Assembly (NCBI RefSeq): GCF_036345155.1
Contig: NZ_CP107772.1
Span: 9,548,001 to 9,612,000, forward strand
DNA from: Streptomyces sp. NBC_00582
GTDB lineage: Bacteria > Actinomycetota > Actinomycetes > Streptomycetales > Streptomycetaceae
Length of the DNA stretch: 64,000 nucleotides
Reading direction: 5' to 3'
The first letter of the stretch is position 1. Every line of letters starts with the position of its first letter. The notes beneath the pieces were generated by a model that was given only the letters and a program-made list of their open reading frames with translations, was not told the DNA's origin and ran no database searches. Both the position numbers and the translations under genes were made by a program. Shown here one piece after another: positions 27,000 through 37,086 of the stretch.

Positions 27000-28496
27000 A
27001 TGACGTCCGGACACGGCAGCACCGTCGACGGGGTGCTGCGGCGCAGCGCCCACCGCACCCCGGCCCGCGTCGCGGTCGAGTACCGCGACCGCACCTGGAC
27101 CTACCAGGAACTCGACGACGCCGTCTCGCGCGCGGCGGCCGTGCTGCTCGGCGAGGGGCTGGAGCGCGGCGACCGGGTCGCGGCCTACGGCCACAACTCC
27201 GACGCCTACCTCATCGCCTTCCTCGCCTGCGCCCGCGCCGGCCTGGTCCACGTTCCCGTGAACCAGAACCTCACCGGCGACGACCTCGCGTACATCGTCG
27301 AGCAGTCGGGCAGCGCCCTCGTCCTGGCCGACCCCGATCTCGTGGAGCAACTCCCCGTCGGCGTACGGACGGTGCCGCTGCGGGACGCCGACGGCTCGCT
27401 CCTCGACCGACTGGCCGGCGGCGAGCCCTACGACGGCCCCGAGCCGCGCACCGACGAGCTGGTCCAGCTCCTGTACACCTCCGGTACGACCGCGCTGCCC
27501 AAGGGCGCGATGATGACCCACCGGGCGCTGGTGCACGAGTACCTCAGCGCGATCGCCGCCCTCGACCTGAGCGCCGGCGACCGCCCCGCGCACTCCCTGC
27601 CGCTGTACCACTCCGCGCAGATGCATGTGTTCCTGCTGCCGTACCTCGCGGTCGGCGCCACCAACCTCGTCCTCGACGCACCGGACGGGGAGCGGCTCTT
27701 CGACCTGATCGAGTCGGGTCGCGTCGACAGCCTGTTCGCCCCGCCCACCGTCTGGATCGGCCTCGCGAACCGCCCCGACTTCGCCACCCGGGATCTGAGC
27801 GGATTGCGCAAGGCCTACTACGGGGCGTCGATCATGCCGGTGCCCGTCCTGGAACGGCTGCGGGAACGCCTTCCGAAGCTCGGTTTCTACAACTGCTTCG
27901 GGCAGAGCGAGATCGGCCCGCTCGCCACCGTCCTCGCCCCGGACGAGCACAAGGGCCGGATGGACTCCTGTGGACGCACGGTCCTGTTCGTGGACGCCCG
28001 TGTCGTCGACGAGAACGGACAGGACGTCCCCGACGGCACTCCCGGTGAGATCGTCTACCACTCCCCGCAGCTGTGCGAGGGCTACTGGCGGAAGCCCGAG
28101 GAGACCGCCGAGGCATTCCGGGACGGCTGGTTCCACTCCGGGGACCTCGCCGTCCGTGACGCCCACGGCTACTTCACGATCGTCGACCGGGTGAAGGACG
28201 TCATCAACTCCGGTGGCGTGGTGATCGCTTCCCGTCAGGTCGAGGACGCCCTCTACACCCACGACGCGGTGGCCGAGGTCGCGGTGGTGGGGCTGCCCGA
28301 CGAGAAGTGGATCGAGGCGGTGACCGCCGTTGTCGTCGCGCGTCAGGAGGTGACGGAGGACGAACTCATCGCGCACGCCCGGGAGAAGCTCGCCCCCTTC
28401 AAGGCCCCGAAGCGGGTGCTGTTCGTGGACGAGCTGCCGCGCAACGCCAGCGGGAAGATCCTCAAGCGGGAGCTGCGCGACAGGTTCGGGTCATGA
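27000..28496 (+). CDS. Acyl-CoA synthetase (FadD family)
   Basis: 498 residues from ATG 27000. Motifs of the adenylate-forming superfamily: LLYTSGTTALPKGAMMTHRA (P-loop, with Ala replacing the more usual Gly before Leu-Pro-Lys-Gly), FYNCFGQSEIG, WFHSGDLAVRDAHGYF, the RVKDVINSGG hinge and ELPRNASGKILKRELR with the catalytic Lys. It forms a CoA thioester from a fatty or aromatic acid. It lies in the same direction as the upstream ligase but is separated from it by the broken membrane-protein region. It converges on paaK with a 6-base gap. Confidence 0.87.
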   Translation: MTSGHGSTVDGVLRRSAHRTPARVAVEYRDRTWTYQELDDAVSRAAAVLLGEGLERGDRVAAYGHNSDAYLIAFLACARAGLVHVPVNQNLTGDDLAYIVEQSGSALVLADPDLVEQLPVGVRTVPLRDADGSLLDRLAGGEPYDGPEPRTDELVQLLYTSGTTALPKGAMMTHRALVHEYLSAIAALDLSAGDRPAHSLPLYHSAQMHVFLLPYLAVGATNLVLDAPDGERLFDLIESGRVDSLFAPPTVWIGLANRPDFATRDLSGLRKAYYGASIMPVPVLERLRERLPKLGFYNCFGQSEIGPLATVLAPDEHKGRMDSCGRTVLFVDARVVDENGQDVPDGTPGEIVYHSPQLCEGYWRKPEETAEAFRDGWFHSGDLAVRDAHGYFTIVDRVKDVINSGGVVIASRQVEDALYTHDAVAEVAVVGLPDEKWIEAVTAVVVARQEVTEDELIAHAREKLAPFKAPKRVLFVDELPRNASGKILKRELRDRFGS

Positions 28497-28502
28497 GCCC
28501 CC

Positions 28503-29801
<1,299 letters not shown>

Positions 29802-29848
29802 GGGAGCCCTCCCTCGGGAAACCATGAAAAATCTTACTAATCCGGGCG

Positions 29849-29862
29849 ACCGATCATTCGGT
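29849..29862. promoter_or_regulatory. Palindrome upstream of paaK
   Basis: ACCGATCATTCGGT has 5-bp arms ACCGA and TCGGT around 4 bases. It lies 48 bases before the paaK start codon on the minus strand and downstream of the FadD19-like gene. It has the size of a TetR-family operator; its regulator is not in view. Confidence 0.45.
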
Positions 29863-29936
29863 AGCCGTGTTGTGGATCAGTAATCCAGGCCGAGGGGCCC
29901 GGGGCAAGAGGTTCGCCGTGGGAATCGCGTTGTTTC

Positions 29937-31541
29937 TCAGTGGCTCTCCGCCACCGCCACCTCCCGTGCCCACCGGTAGTCCGCCTTCCCGCTCGGAGAG
30001 CGCCGGATGGACTCGGCGATCACGAGCTGGCGCGGGATCTTGTACCCGGCGAGGCGGGCCCGGCAGTGCGTCTGGATCTCCTCCAGGGAGGGGCGCGGCG
30101 CCCCGGTGCGCACCTGCACCACGGCCGCCACATGGTTGCCCCAGGTCTGGTCCGGCACCCCCGCCACCAGGGCGTCGTACACGTCCGGGTGCGACTTCAG
30201 CGCCTGCTCGACCTCCTCGGGGTACACCTTCTCGCCCCCCGTGTTGATGCACTGGGAGCCGCGGCCCAGGACGACCACCACCCCGTCCTCGTCGACAGTG
30301 GCCATGTCGCCCAGGAGCACCCAGCGTTCGCCGTCCTTCTCGAAGAAGGTCTCGGCCGTCTTCGCCGGGTCGTTGTAGTAGCCGAGCGGGACATGGCCGC
30401 GCTGGGCGACCCGGCCGACCTCGCCGGGGGCGATCGGCTCGTGGGTCGCCGGATCGACCACCCGGGTGCGGGAGTTGACCCGGATGCGGAAGCCGCGCTC
30501 GGGTCCTGAGTCGTCCGTCGCGGTCCCGTTGAAGCCGGACTCGGAGGACCCGAAGTTGTTGAGCAGCATCGCGTTCGGCATCAGCGCACGGAACTGGGCC
30601 CGGACCGTGTCCGACATGATCGCCCCGGAGGAGGACACGCTGAACACCGACGAGCAGTCGGTGCCCCTCATCGGCCCTTCGAGCGCGTCGATCAGCGGCC
30701 GCAGCATCGCGTCGCCCACCAGGGCGACCGCGTTGACCCGCTCCTTGGCGATGGTCCGCAGCACCTCCTCGGGCACGAACTTGCGGTGCAGCACGACCCG
30801 TTGACCGAAGTTGAAGCCGATGAAGGCGGTGAGGGTGGACGTGCCGTGCATCAGCGGGGGAGTGGGGAAGAAGGTGATCCCCGAACCGCCCGCCGCGACC
30901 CGCTCGGCGAGCTCCTCCGGCTTCTTGACCGGCTCCCCGGTCGGCGCACCGCCGCCCAACCCGGAGAAGAACAGGTCCTCCTGACGCCACATCACGCCCT
31001 TGGGCATGCCCGTGGTTCCGCCGGTGTAGATGATGAACTGGTCGTCGCCCGAACGGTCCGCGAAACCCCGCTCCGGCGAGCCCGCCGCCTCGGCGTCCGC
31101 GAAGGCGGTGACGCCCTCACCCGTCGGGCCGACGCACACCAGGTGCCGCAGCGCCGGGGCCTGCGGCAGCGCTGCCGCCACCAGGTCCGTGAACTCCGCG
31201 TCGAAGACCAGCCCGACGAGATCCGCGTCCCGGTAGAGATAGACCAACTCGTCCTCGACGTAACGATAGTTGACGTTGACCGGCACGATCCGCGCCTTCA
31301 GGCAGCCGAGCACCGTCTGCAGATACTCGACGCCGTTGTACAGATGCAGGCCGACGTGTTCCCCCGCGCGGATCCCGCTGTCCAGGAGGTGATGGCCGAT
31401 CCGGTTGGCCGCCGCGTCCAGTTGCGCGTACGTCAGCCGGCGCTCGGCGCCGGTGCCCGGATGGTCGACGTACACCAGGGCCTCGCGGTCCGGCACCACG
31501 TCGACGACCGACTCGAACAGGTCGGCAAGGTTGTACTCCAC
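29937..31541 (-). CDS. Acyl-CoA synthetase, FadD19-like (steroid side chain)
   Basis: 534 residues. Beyond the general adenylate-forming motifs (IIYTGGTTGMPKGVMWRQED, DMATVDEDGVVVVLGRG, SINTGGEKVYPEE-like CINTGGEKVYPEEVEQALKS), its start YNLADLFESVVDVVPDREAL, NVNYRYVEDELVYLYRDAD and end RSPSGKADYRWARE closely resemble mycobacterial FadD19. FadD19 activates the C26 carboxylate of cholesterol side-chain intermediates as CoA esters. The divergent crotonase gene begins 179 bases away, with a palindromic operator between them. Substrate assignment to a sterol is inferred from gene order and similarity. Confidence 0.85.
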   Translation of the reverse strand: MEYNLADLFESVVDVVPDREALVYVDHPGTGAERRLTYAQLDAAANRIGHHLLDSGIRAGEHVGLHLYNGVEYLQTVLGCLKARIVPVNVNYRYVEDELVYLYRDADLVGLVFDAEFTDLVAAALPQAPALRHLVCVGPTGEGVTAFADAEAAGSPERGFADRSGDDQFIIYTGGTTGMPKGVMWRQEDLFFSGLGGGAPTGEPVKKPEELAERVAAGGSGITFFPTPPLMHGTSTLTAFIGFNFGQRVVLHRKFVPEEVLRTIAKERVNAVALVGDAMLRPLIDALEGPMRGTDCSSVFSVSSSGAIMSDTVRAQFRALMPNAMLLNNFGSSESGFNGTATDDSGPERGFRIRVNSRTRVVDPATHEPIAPGEVGRVAQRGHVPLGYYNDPAKTAETFFEKDGERWVLLGDMATVDEDGVVVVLGRGSQCINTGGEKVYPEEVEQALKSHPDVYDALVAGVPDQTWGNHVAAVVQVRTGAPRPSLEEIQTHCRARLAGYKIPRQLVIAESIRRSPSGKADYRWAREVAVAESH

Positions 31542-31637
31542 CGCTCCTCCTGACCCTGGGGCGCCCCGGCTCGTGCGACGGTTCGCCGGTCATCAGAGCA
31601 AAGGGCGCGACAACTGGGAAGGGTCCGCGCCAAGAAA

Positions 31638-31654
31638 TCTGACTGAGTGTCAGA
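31638..31654. promoter_or_regulatory. 17-bp palindromic operator (copy 2)
   Basis: TCTGACTGAGTGTCAGA has 6-bp perfect arms (TCTGAC, GTCAGA). It lies between the divergent FadD19-like and crotonase genes and could control both. Its flanks match those of the copy at 23068-23084. Confidence 0.72.
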
Positions 31655-31719
31655 AAACTCTTGAAGTGCCTTCACGCCTCCTGCAACCTGTTCTCGTTCT
31701 TTCCGAGGGGAGATGTGCG

Positions 31720-32520
31720 ATGGGCGGAACCGAACACCTCAGCGTGCGGCGCGAAGGCGCCACACTCGTGCTCACGCTCAACAGGCCACAGGCCAGGAAC
31801 GCGCTCTCGATCGGCATGCTCGTCGGCCTCCACGACGGCTGGCTCGAGGCCGACGAGGACGACTCGGTCCGCTCGGTCGTCCTCACCGGCGCGGGCGGCA
31901 GCTTCTGCGCCGGCATGGACCTCAAGGCGCTCGCCGGCCAGGGCATGGAGGGCGAGCGGCACCGCGACCGCCTCAAGGCCGACCCCGACCTGCACTGGAA
32001 GGCGATGCTGCGCCACCACCGGCCGCGCAAGCCCGTGATCGCCGCCGTCGAGGGGTACTGCGTGGCGGGCGGCACCGAGATGCTCCAGGGCACCGACATC
32101 CGCGTCGCCGGGGAGTCCGCCACCTTCGGACTGTTCGAGGTGAAGCGCGGGCTCTTCCCGATCGGCGGCTCCACGGTCCGCCTCCAGCGGCAGATCCCGC
32201 GCACCCACGCGCTGGAGATGCTGCTCACCGGGCGCCCGTACACCGCCCGCGAGGCGGCGGACATCGGCCTGATCGGGCATGTGGTCCCGGACGGCGAGGC
32301 CCTCGACAAGGCCCTGGAGATCGCCGAACTGATCAACCACTGCGGACCGTTGGCCGTGGAGGCCGTCAAGGCGTCGGTGTACGAGACCGCCGAGCTGACC
32401 GAGACCGACGGCCTCGCCTCCGAACTCGAACGCGGCTGGCCGGTCTTCGACACCGCCGACGCCAAGGAAGGCGCCCGCGCCTTCGCGGAGAAGCGACCGC
32501 CCGTCTACAAGCGCGCCTGA
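31720..32520 (+). CDS. Enoyl-CoA hydratase/isomerase, EchA19-like
   Basis: 266 residues from ATG 31720 with GAGGGGAG upstream. Crotonase motifs: VVLTGAGGSFCAGMDLKAL (first oxyanion loop), AAVEGYCVAGGTEMLQGTDI (second oxyanion loop with a Glu) and FGLFEVKRGLFPIGGSTVRL (with the catalytic Glu region). In sequence style and position it parallels mycobacterial EchA19, the hydratase for cholesterol side-chain enoyl-CoA. It adds water across the double bond made by a FadE. It leads a run of four closely spaced genes (9-base gap, then two 4-base overlaps). Confidence 0.88.
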   Translation: MGGTEHLSVRREGATLVLTLNRPQARNALSIGMLVGLHDGWLEADEDDSVRSVVLTGAGGSFCAGMDLKALAGQGMEGERHRDRLKADPDLHWKAMLRHHRPRKPVIAAVEGYCVAGGTEMLQGTDIRVAGESATFGLFEVKRGLFPIGGSTVRLQRQIPRTHALEMLLTGRPYTAREAADIGLIGHVVPDGEALDKALEIAELINHCGPLAVEAVKASVYETAELTETDGLASELERGWPVFDTADAKEGARAFAEKRPPVYKRA

Positions 32521-32529
32521 GGAGCCCCC

Positions 32530-33471
32530 GTGCCCGAAGTCCTCAAAGCCCCCCTCGTCGTCGAGTTCCCCTTCACCCGGTCCCTCGGACCCGTGCAGAG
32601 CGCCTTTCTGACCGGGCTGCGCGAGCGGGTCGTCCTCGGGGTCGCCACCGCCGACGGGCGCACACTCGTGCCCCCCGTCGAGTACGACCCCGTCACCGCC
32701 GAGGACCTGCGCGACCTCGTCGAAGTGGCCCCGACTGGCACGGTCACCACCTGGGCCTGGAACCACGAGCCGCGCCGCGGCCAGCCCCTCGACACCCCCT
32801 TCGCCTGGGTCCTCGTCCGGCTCGACGGCGCCGACACCGCCCTCCTGCACGCCCTCGACGTGCCCGGCCCCGACGCCGTCCGCACCGGTACGCGCGTCCG
32901 GATCCGCTGGGCCGAGGAGCGGACCGGGGCCATCACCGACATCGCGTGCTTCGAGCCGTACGACGGCGAGCCGGCCGAACTCACGGGCAGCGACGGCACG
33001 TTCGAGGAGAAGGTCACCGGGATCGTCGCGCACGCCCGCCTCGACTACACCTACTCGCCCGGCCGCGCCCAGTCCGCCTACATCGCCGCCCTCTCGGGCC
33101 GGCGGACCGTCGGGGAGCGCTGTCCCTCCTGCCGCAAGGTCTACGTCCCGCCGCGCGGCGCCTGCCCGACCTGCGGCGTGGCCACCGCCGAGCAGGTCGA
33201 GGTCGGCCCGGCCGGCACGGTCACCACGTTCTGCATCGTCAACATCAAGGCGAAGAACCTCGACATCGAGGTCCCGTACGTCTACGCCCACATCGCCCTC
33301 GACGGCGCCGGCCTCGCCCTGCACGGCCGGATCGGCGGGATCCCGTACGACCAGGTGCGGATGGGCCTCAGGGTCGAACCGGTGTGGACGGACGGCGGCC
33401 GCTACCCGGACCACTACCGGCCGACCGGCGAACCCGACGCGGACTACGAGACGTACAAGGAGCTGCTGTGA
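32530..33471 (+). CDS. DUF35 OB-fold/zinc-ribbon protein (Rv3521-like)
   Basis: 313 residues from GTG 32530. The N-terminal ~150 residues form a second, degenerate OB-like domain; the C-terminal half has a rubredoxin-like zinc ribbon CPSCRKVYVPPRGACPTC (CxxC-N12-CxxC) followed by an OB-fold (GTVTTFCIVNIKAKNLDIEV). DUF35 proteins bind acyl-CoA esters and pair with thiolase-like lipid-transfer proteins to form active aldolases or hydratases, as shown for several steroid-pathway complexes. It overlaps the Ltp4-like gene by 4 bases (GTGA), consistent with a complex of the two products. Similar in length and placement to Rv3521. Confidence 0.85.
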   Translation: MPEVLKAPLVVEFPFTRSLGPVQSAFLTGLRERVVLGVATADGRTLVPPVEYDPVTAEDLRDLVEVAPTGTVTTWAWNHEPRRGQPLDTPFAWVLVRLDGADTALLHALDVPGPDAVRTGTRVRIRWAEERTGAITDIACFEPYDGEPAELTGSDGTFEEKVTGIVAHARLDYTYSPGRAQSAYIAALSGRRTVGERCPSCRKVYVPPRGACPTCGVATAEQVEVGPAGTVTTFCIVNIKAKNLDIEVPYVYAHIALDGAGLALHGRIGGIPYDQVRMGLRVEPVWTDGGRYPDHYRPTGEPDADYETYKELL

Positions 33472-34511
33472 CCCGGGACATCGCCGTCGTCGCCTTCGGG
33501 CAGACCGACACCCTGCGCACCACCGAGGAGATGTCCGAGGTGGAGATGCTCATGCCGGTCCTGCACGACGTGCTGGAGCGGACCGGCCTGAAGACCGCCG
33601 ACATCGGCTTCACCTGCTCCGGCTCCAGCGACTACCTCGCCGGGCGCGCCTTCTCCTTCACCCTCGCCCTCGACGGCGTCGGCGCCTGGCCGCCGATCTC
33701 CGAGTCCCATGTGGAGATGGACGGCGCCTGGGCGCTGTACGAGGCGTGGACGAAACTGCTGACCGGGGACGCCGACACCGCGCTGGTGTACTCCTACGGC
33801 AAGTCCTCGCCCGGACCGGTGCGGGACGTCCTCACCCGGCAGCTCGACCCCTACTACCTCGCCCCCCTGTGGCCCGACTCCGTCGCCCTCGCCGCCCTGC
33901 AGGCCCAGGCGCTGATCGACGCGGGCGACACCGACGAGCCGGCGCTCGCGGGGATCGCCGCCCGCAGCCGTGCCACCGACAACCCGCACGCCCAGCTACG
34001 GGGCCCGGTCCCGCACGGCGACTATCTCGTACGGCCCCTGCGCACCGGGGACTGCCCGCCGATCGGTGACGGCGCCGCCGCCGTCGTCCTCGCGGCCGGT
34101 GAGCGCGCCCGCGCCCTGTGCGAGCGCCCCGCCTGGATCCGGGGCATCGACCACCGCATCGAGCCCCACGCGCTCGGGGTGCGCGATCTGACCGACTCAC
34201 CCTCCACCCGGCTGGCCGCCGAGAAGGCCGGTGCCTTCGAACGGCCCGTCGACACCGCCGAACTGCACGCGCCCTTCACCTCGCAGGAGGTCGTGCTGCG
34301 CAAGGCGCTGAAGCTCGGCGACGACGTCCGCGTCAACCCGTCCGGCGGCGCCCTCGCCGCCAACCCGATCATGGCCGCCGGGCTGATCCGCATCGGCGAG
34401 GCCGCCACCCGCATCCACCGGGGCGAGTCCGACCGGGCCCTCGCCCACGCCACCTCCGGCCCGTGTCTGCAACAGAACCTGGTCGCCGTACTCGAAGGGG
34501 ATCCGCGATGA
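33468..34511 (+). CDS. Thiolase-like lipid-transfer protein, Ltp4-like
   Basis: 347 residues from GTG 33468. The thiolase fold is indicated by IAVVAFGQTDTLRTTEEMSE, the CSGSSDYLAGRAFSF region in place of the usual nucleophilic loop, GDGAAAVVLAAGERA and NPSGGALAANPIMAAG. It parallels mycobacterial Ltp4 (Rv3522). Such proteins with DUF35 partners act as side-chain aldolases in steroid breakdown. Coupled to the DUF35 gene and to the next thiolase-like gene by 4-base overlaps. Which of the two thiolase-like proteins is catalytic is uncertain. Confidence 0.84.
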   Translation: MTRDIAVVAFGQTDTLRTTEEMSEVEMLMPVLHDVLERTGLKTADIGFTCSGSSDYLAGRAFSFTLALDGVGAWPPISESHVEMDGAWALYEAWTKLLTGDADTALVYSYGKSSPGPVRDVLTRQLDPYYLAPLWPDSVALAALQAQALIDAGDTDEPALAGIAARSRATDNPHAQLRGPVPHGDYLVRPLRTGDCPPIGDGAAAVVLAAGERARALCERPAWIRGIDHRIEPHALGVRDLTDSPSTRLAAEKAGAFERPVDTAELHAPFTSQEVVLRKALKLGDDVRVNPSGGALAANPIMAAGLIRIGEAATRIHRGESDRALAHATSGPCLQQNLVAVLEGDPR

Positions 34512-35674
34512 GCAAGGAGCCCGTGGCCGTCGTCGGGATCGGCCAGACCAAGCACGTGGCGGCCCGCCGGGACGTCTCCATCGCCGGACTCGTCCGCGAG
34601 GCCGCCGGACGCGCCCTCGCCGACGCCGAGTTGACGTGGGCGGACATCGACGCCGTGGTCATCGGCAAGGCGCCCGACTTCTTCGAGGGCGTGATGATGC
34701 CCGAGCTGTACCTCGCCGACGCGCTCGGCGCGGTCGGCAAACCGATGCTGCGCGTGCACACGGCGGGCAGCGTCGGCGGCTCGACGGCACTGGTCGCGGC
34801 CAACCTGGTGGCCGCCCGTGTCCACGGCACGGTCCTGACCCTCGCCTTCGAAAAACAGTCCGAGTCCAACGCCATGTGGGGCCTGTCCCTGCCGATCCCG
34901 TTCCAGCAGCCGCTGCTGGCCGGGGCGGGCGGCTTCTTCGCCCCCCATGTGCGCGCCTACATGCGGCGCAGCGGCGCGCCCGACACCGTCGGCTCCCTGG
35001 TGGCGTACAAGGACCGGCGCAACGCGCTGAAGAACCCGTACGCCCATCTCCACGAACACGACATCACCCTGGAGAAGGTCCAGGCCTCGCCGATGCTGTG
35101 GGACCCGATCCGCTACTCCGAGACCTGCCCCTCCTCCGACGGGGCGTGCGCGATGGTCCTCACCGACCGTGCGGGCGCGGCCCGTTCGCCCCGGCCGCCG
35201 GCCTGGATGCTGGGCGGCGCCATGCGCAGCGAGCCCACCCTCTTCGCGGGCAAGGACGCCGTCTCCCCGCAGGCCGGCAAGGACTGCGCGGCCGACGTCT
35301 ACCGTCAGGCCGGCATCGGCGACCCGCGCCGCGACATCGACGCCGTCGAGATGTACGTGCCGTTCTCCTGGTACGAGCCCATGTGGCTGGAGAACCTCGG
35401 CTTCGCCGCCGAGGGCGAGGGCTGGAAGCTCACCGAGTCCGGCGTCACCGAGCTCGACGGCGACCTGCCCGTCAACATGTCGGGCGGGGTCCTGTCCACC
35501 AACCCCATCGGCGCCTCCGGCATGATCCGCTTCGCGGAGGCCGCCCTCCAGGTGCGCGGCCAGGCCGGGGAACACCAGGTGGAGCGGGCCCGCAAGGTGC
35601 TCGGACACGCCTACGGCGGCGGTTCGCAGTTCTTCTCCATGTGGCTCGTGGGAGCGCGGCCACCCGAGTCCTGA
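34508..35674 (+). CDS. Thiolase-like lipid-transfer protein, Ltp3-like
   Basis: 388 residues from ATG 34508, which overlaps the previous stop (ATGA). Key segments are VAVVGIGQTKHVAARRDVSI, the loop RVHTAGSVGGSTALVAANLV, where Ser and Val replace the thiolase nucleophilic Cys region, SPMLWDPIRYSETCPSSDGA and VNMSGGVLSTNPIGASGMIR with conserved Gly residues. It corresponds in order and length to Ltp3 (Rv3523). It probably forms a heteromer with Ltp4- and DUF35-like proteins for retro-aldol or thiolytic cleavage of a side-chain CoA ester. Confidence 0.84.
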   Translation: MSKEPVAVVGIGQTKHVAARRDVSIAGLVREAAGRALADAELTWADIDAVVIGKAPDFFEGVMMPELYLADALGAVGKPMLRVHTAGSVGGSTALVAANLVAARVHGTVLTLAFEKQSESNAMWGLSLPIPFQQPLLAGAGGFFAPHVRAYMRRSGAPDTVGSLVAYKDRRNALKNPYAHLHEHDITLEKVQASPMLWDPIRYSETCPSSDGACAMVLTDRAGAARSPRPPAWMLGGAMRSEPTLFAGKDAVSPQAGKDCAADVYRQAGIGDPRRDIDAVEMYVPFSWYEPMWLENLGFAAEGEGWKLTESGVTELDGDLPVNMSGGVLSTNPIGASGMIRFAEAALQVRGQAGEHQVERARKVLGHAYGGGSQFFSMWLVGARPPES

Positions 35675-35757
35675 AAGGTACCCTTCACGTGCTCTGTCGG
35701 CACCCCGGACCGATCGCTAGGCTGGCCCGCGGACGACGAACCGGGAGGAGCACGGAC

Positions 35758-36000
35758 GTGGCCGAGAGCACCATCCAGCAGCAGCCGCTCACGGGCTGGG
35801 ACAAGCCGGAGCTGGACCTCAGCAGCGCCGAGTGGCAGTCCAGCAGCCGGGGGCGGGGGGATGTCCAGATCGCCTTCGTCGAGGGATTCATCGCGATGCG
35901 CAACAGCGACCGACCCGAGAGTCCCTCCCTGATCTTCACCCCCGCGGAGTGGGGCGCGTTCGTCTCGGGCGCCCGGGAGGGGGAGTTCGACCTGACGTAG
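35758..36000 (+). CDS. DUF397 small protein
   Basis: 80 residues from GTG 35758 with GGGAGGAG upstream. The DUF397 pattern AEWQSSSRGRGDVQIAFVEG, then FIAMRNSDRP and LIFTPAEWGAFVSGAREGEF is plain. Members are very numerous in Streptomyces and often sit beside a helix-turn-helix partner; here no such gene adjoins it. Some act as small antagonists in regulator pairs, but the function of this one is unknown. Confidence 0.9.
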   Translation: MAESTIQQQPLTGWDKPELDLSSAEWQSSSRGRGDVQIAFVEGFIAMRNSDRPESPSLIFTPAEWGAFVSGAREGEFDLT

Positions 36001-36141
36001 GGTCAGGTCCCGCCGCGCGCGGCGATTCGGGGGGTGTTCCCTCCGATTTTCCGGACACGCGACCCCGTACGTCCTCCCGGCGCCCCGGCTGAGCCAGGCT
36101 GGCCGCAGCAGGACGAAGGTCGTACTCCGGAGGTGAGGACC

Positions 36142-37044
36142 ATGAGCACCCTGCCGGTCGTCGCGGCGGTCGACGGTTCCGACGACAGTCTGCGCGCCCT
36201 CGACTGGGCCGCCGACGCGGCCCGCCGCCGGGCGGCGCCCCTTCGCGTGGCGCACGTACGGCACCACTCCGCCTGGGCACCGCCCGGCGCCCCCGTCCTG
36301 GTGCCCCTGCCCCCGCAGGACGACCCGGTCCTCACCGACGCCCGGGCCCGTCTGGCAGGGGCCGAGGAGCCGCCGGAGATCGCGTACACCGGCCTCGACG
36401 GCGCCCCCGGCGCCCTGCTGCCCGAACTCGGCGCCGAGGCCCAGCTGCTGGTCCTCGGCTCACGGGGCCGCGGCGGCTTCGCCAGCCTGCTGCTCGGCTC
36501 CAACGGGCTGGCCGCGGCCCGCGACGCCGAATGCCCCGTCGTGATCGTGCCCCGCCCGGGCCGCACCGTCGACGTCACCCTGCCCACCGAACCCGGGCCC
36601 CGGGTCGTCGTCGGCCTCAAGACCGACGGCCCCGACGACGCCGCCCTCGACTTCGCCTTCACCGAGGCGGCCCTGCGCGACGCCCGCCTGCAGGTGCTCG
36701 CCGCCTACCCCTGGCCGATCCAGAGCTGGCTCGCCCCCGGCGATCTGCCGATCACCGTCTACGACCAGGACGCCATCGAGCACGAGACCCGCACCCTCGC
36801 CGACGGCTTCCTCGCCCCGCACCGCGAGCGGCATCCCGGCGTCCGGGTGGACGCCGCACCCGTCCCCGGCGACGCGGCCGGACTCCTCGTCGGCGCCTCC
36901 CGGGACGCCGAACTCGTCGTGATCGGCCGGCACCGCCGCCGGCTCCTCGCGCCCGCCCGCATGCTCGGCTCCGTCACCCAGGCCGTCCTGCTCCACGCGG
37001 CCGGCCCGGTCGCCGTGGTGCCACCGGCCCCCGCCGAGGACTGA
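36142..37044 (+). CDS. Universal stress protein with two Usp domains
   Basis: 300 residues from ATG 36142 with CGGAGG upstream. Each half is a Usp domain: VVAAVDGSDDSLRALDWAAD with GSRGRGGFASLLLGSNGLAA, then RVVVGLKTDGPDDAALDFAF with GRHRRRLLAPARMLGSVTQA. The first half keeps the ATP-binding Gly pattern (GxxGxGG...GS); the second is less complete. Such proteins are induced in dormancy, hypoxia or stress. Confidence 0.9.
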   Translation: MSTLPVVAAVDGSDDSLRALDWAADAARRRAAPLRVAHVRHHSAWAPPGAPVLVPLPPQDDPVLTDARARLAGAEEPPEIAYTGLDGAPGALLPELGAEAQLLVLGSRGRGGFASLLLGSNGLAAARDAECPVVIVPRPGRTVDVTLPTEPGPRVVVGLKTDGPDDAALDFAFTEAALRDARLQVLAAYPWPIQSWLAPGDLPITVYDQDAIEHETRTLADGFLAPHRERHPGVRVDAAPVPGDAAGLLVGASRDAELVVIGRHRRRLLAPARMLGSVTQAVLLHAAGPVAVVPPAPAED

Positions 37045-37052
37045 CCACCGGG

Positions 37053-37083
37053 GCTAATGGTCACCGCTTCACCTATCATTAGC
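37053..37083. promoter_or_regulatory. Inverted repeat before the CGNR regulator
   Basis: GCTAATG at 37053-37059 and CATTAGC at 37077-37083 form perfect 7-bp arms with a 17-base spacer, ending 3 bases before the ATG. TATCAT within it could be a -10 element. Its position suggests an operator for self-repression of the following gene. Confidence 0.5.
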
Positions 37084-37086
37084 GCC

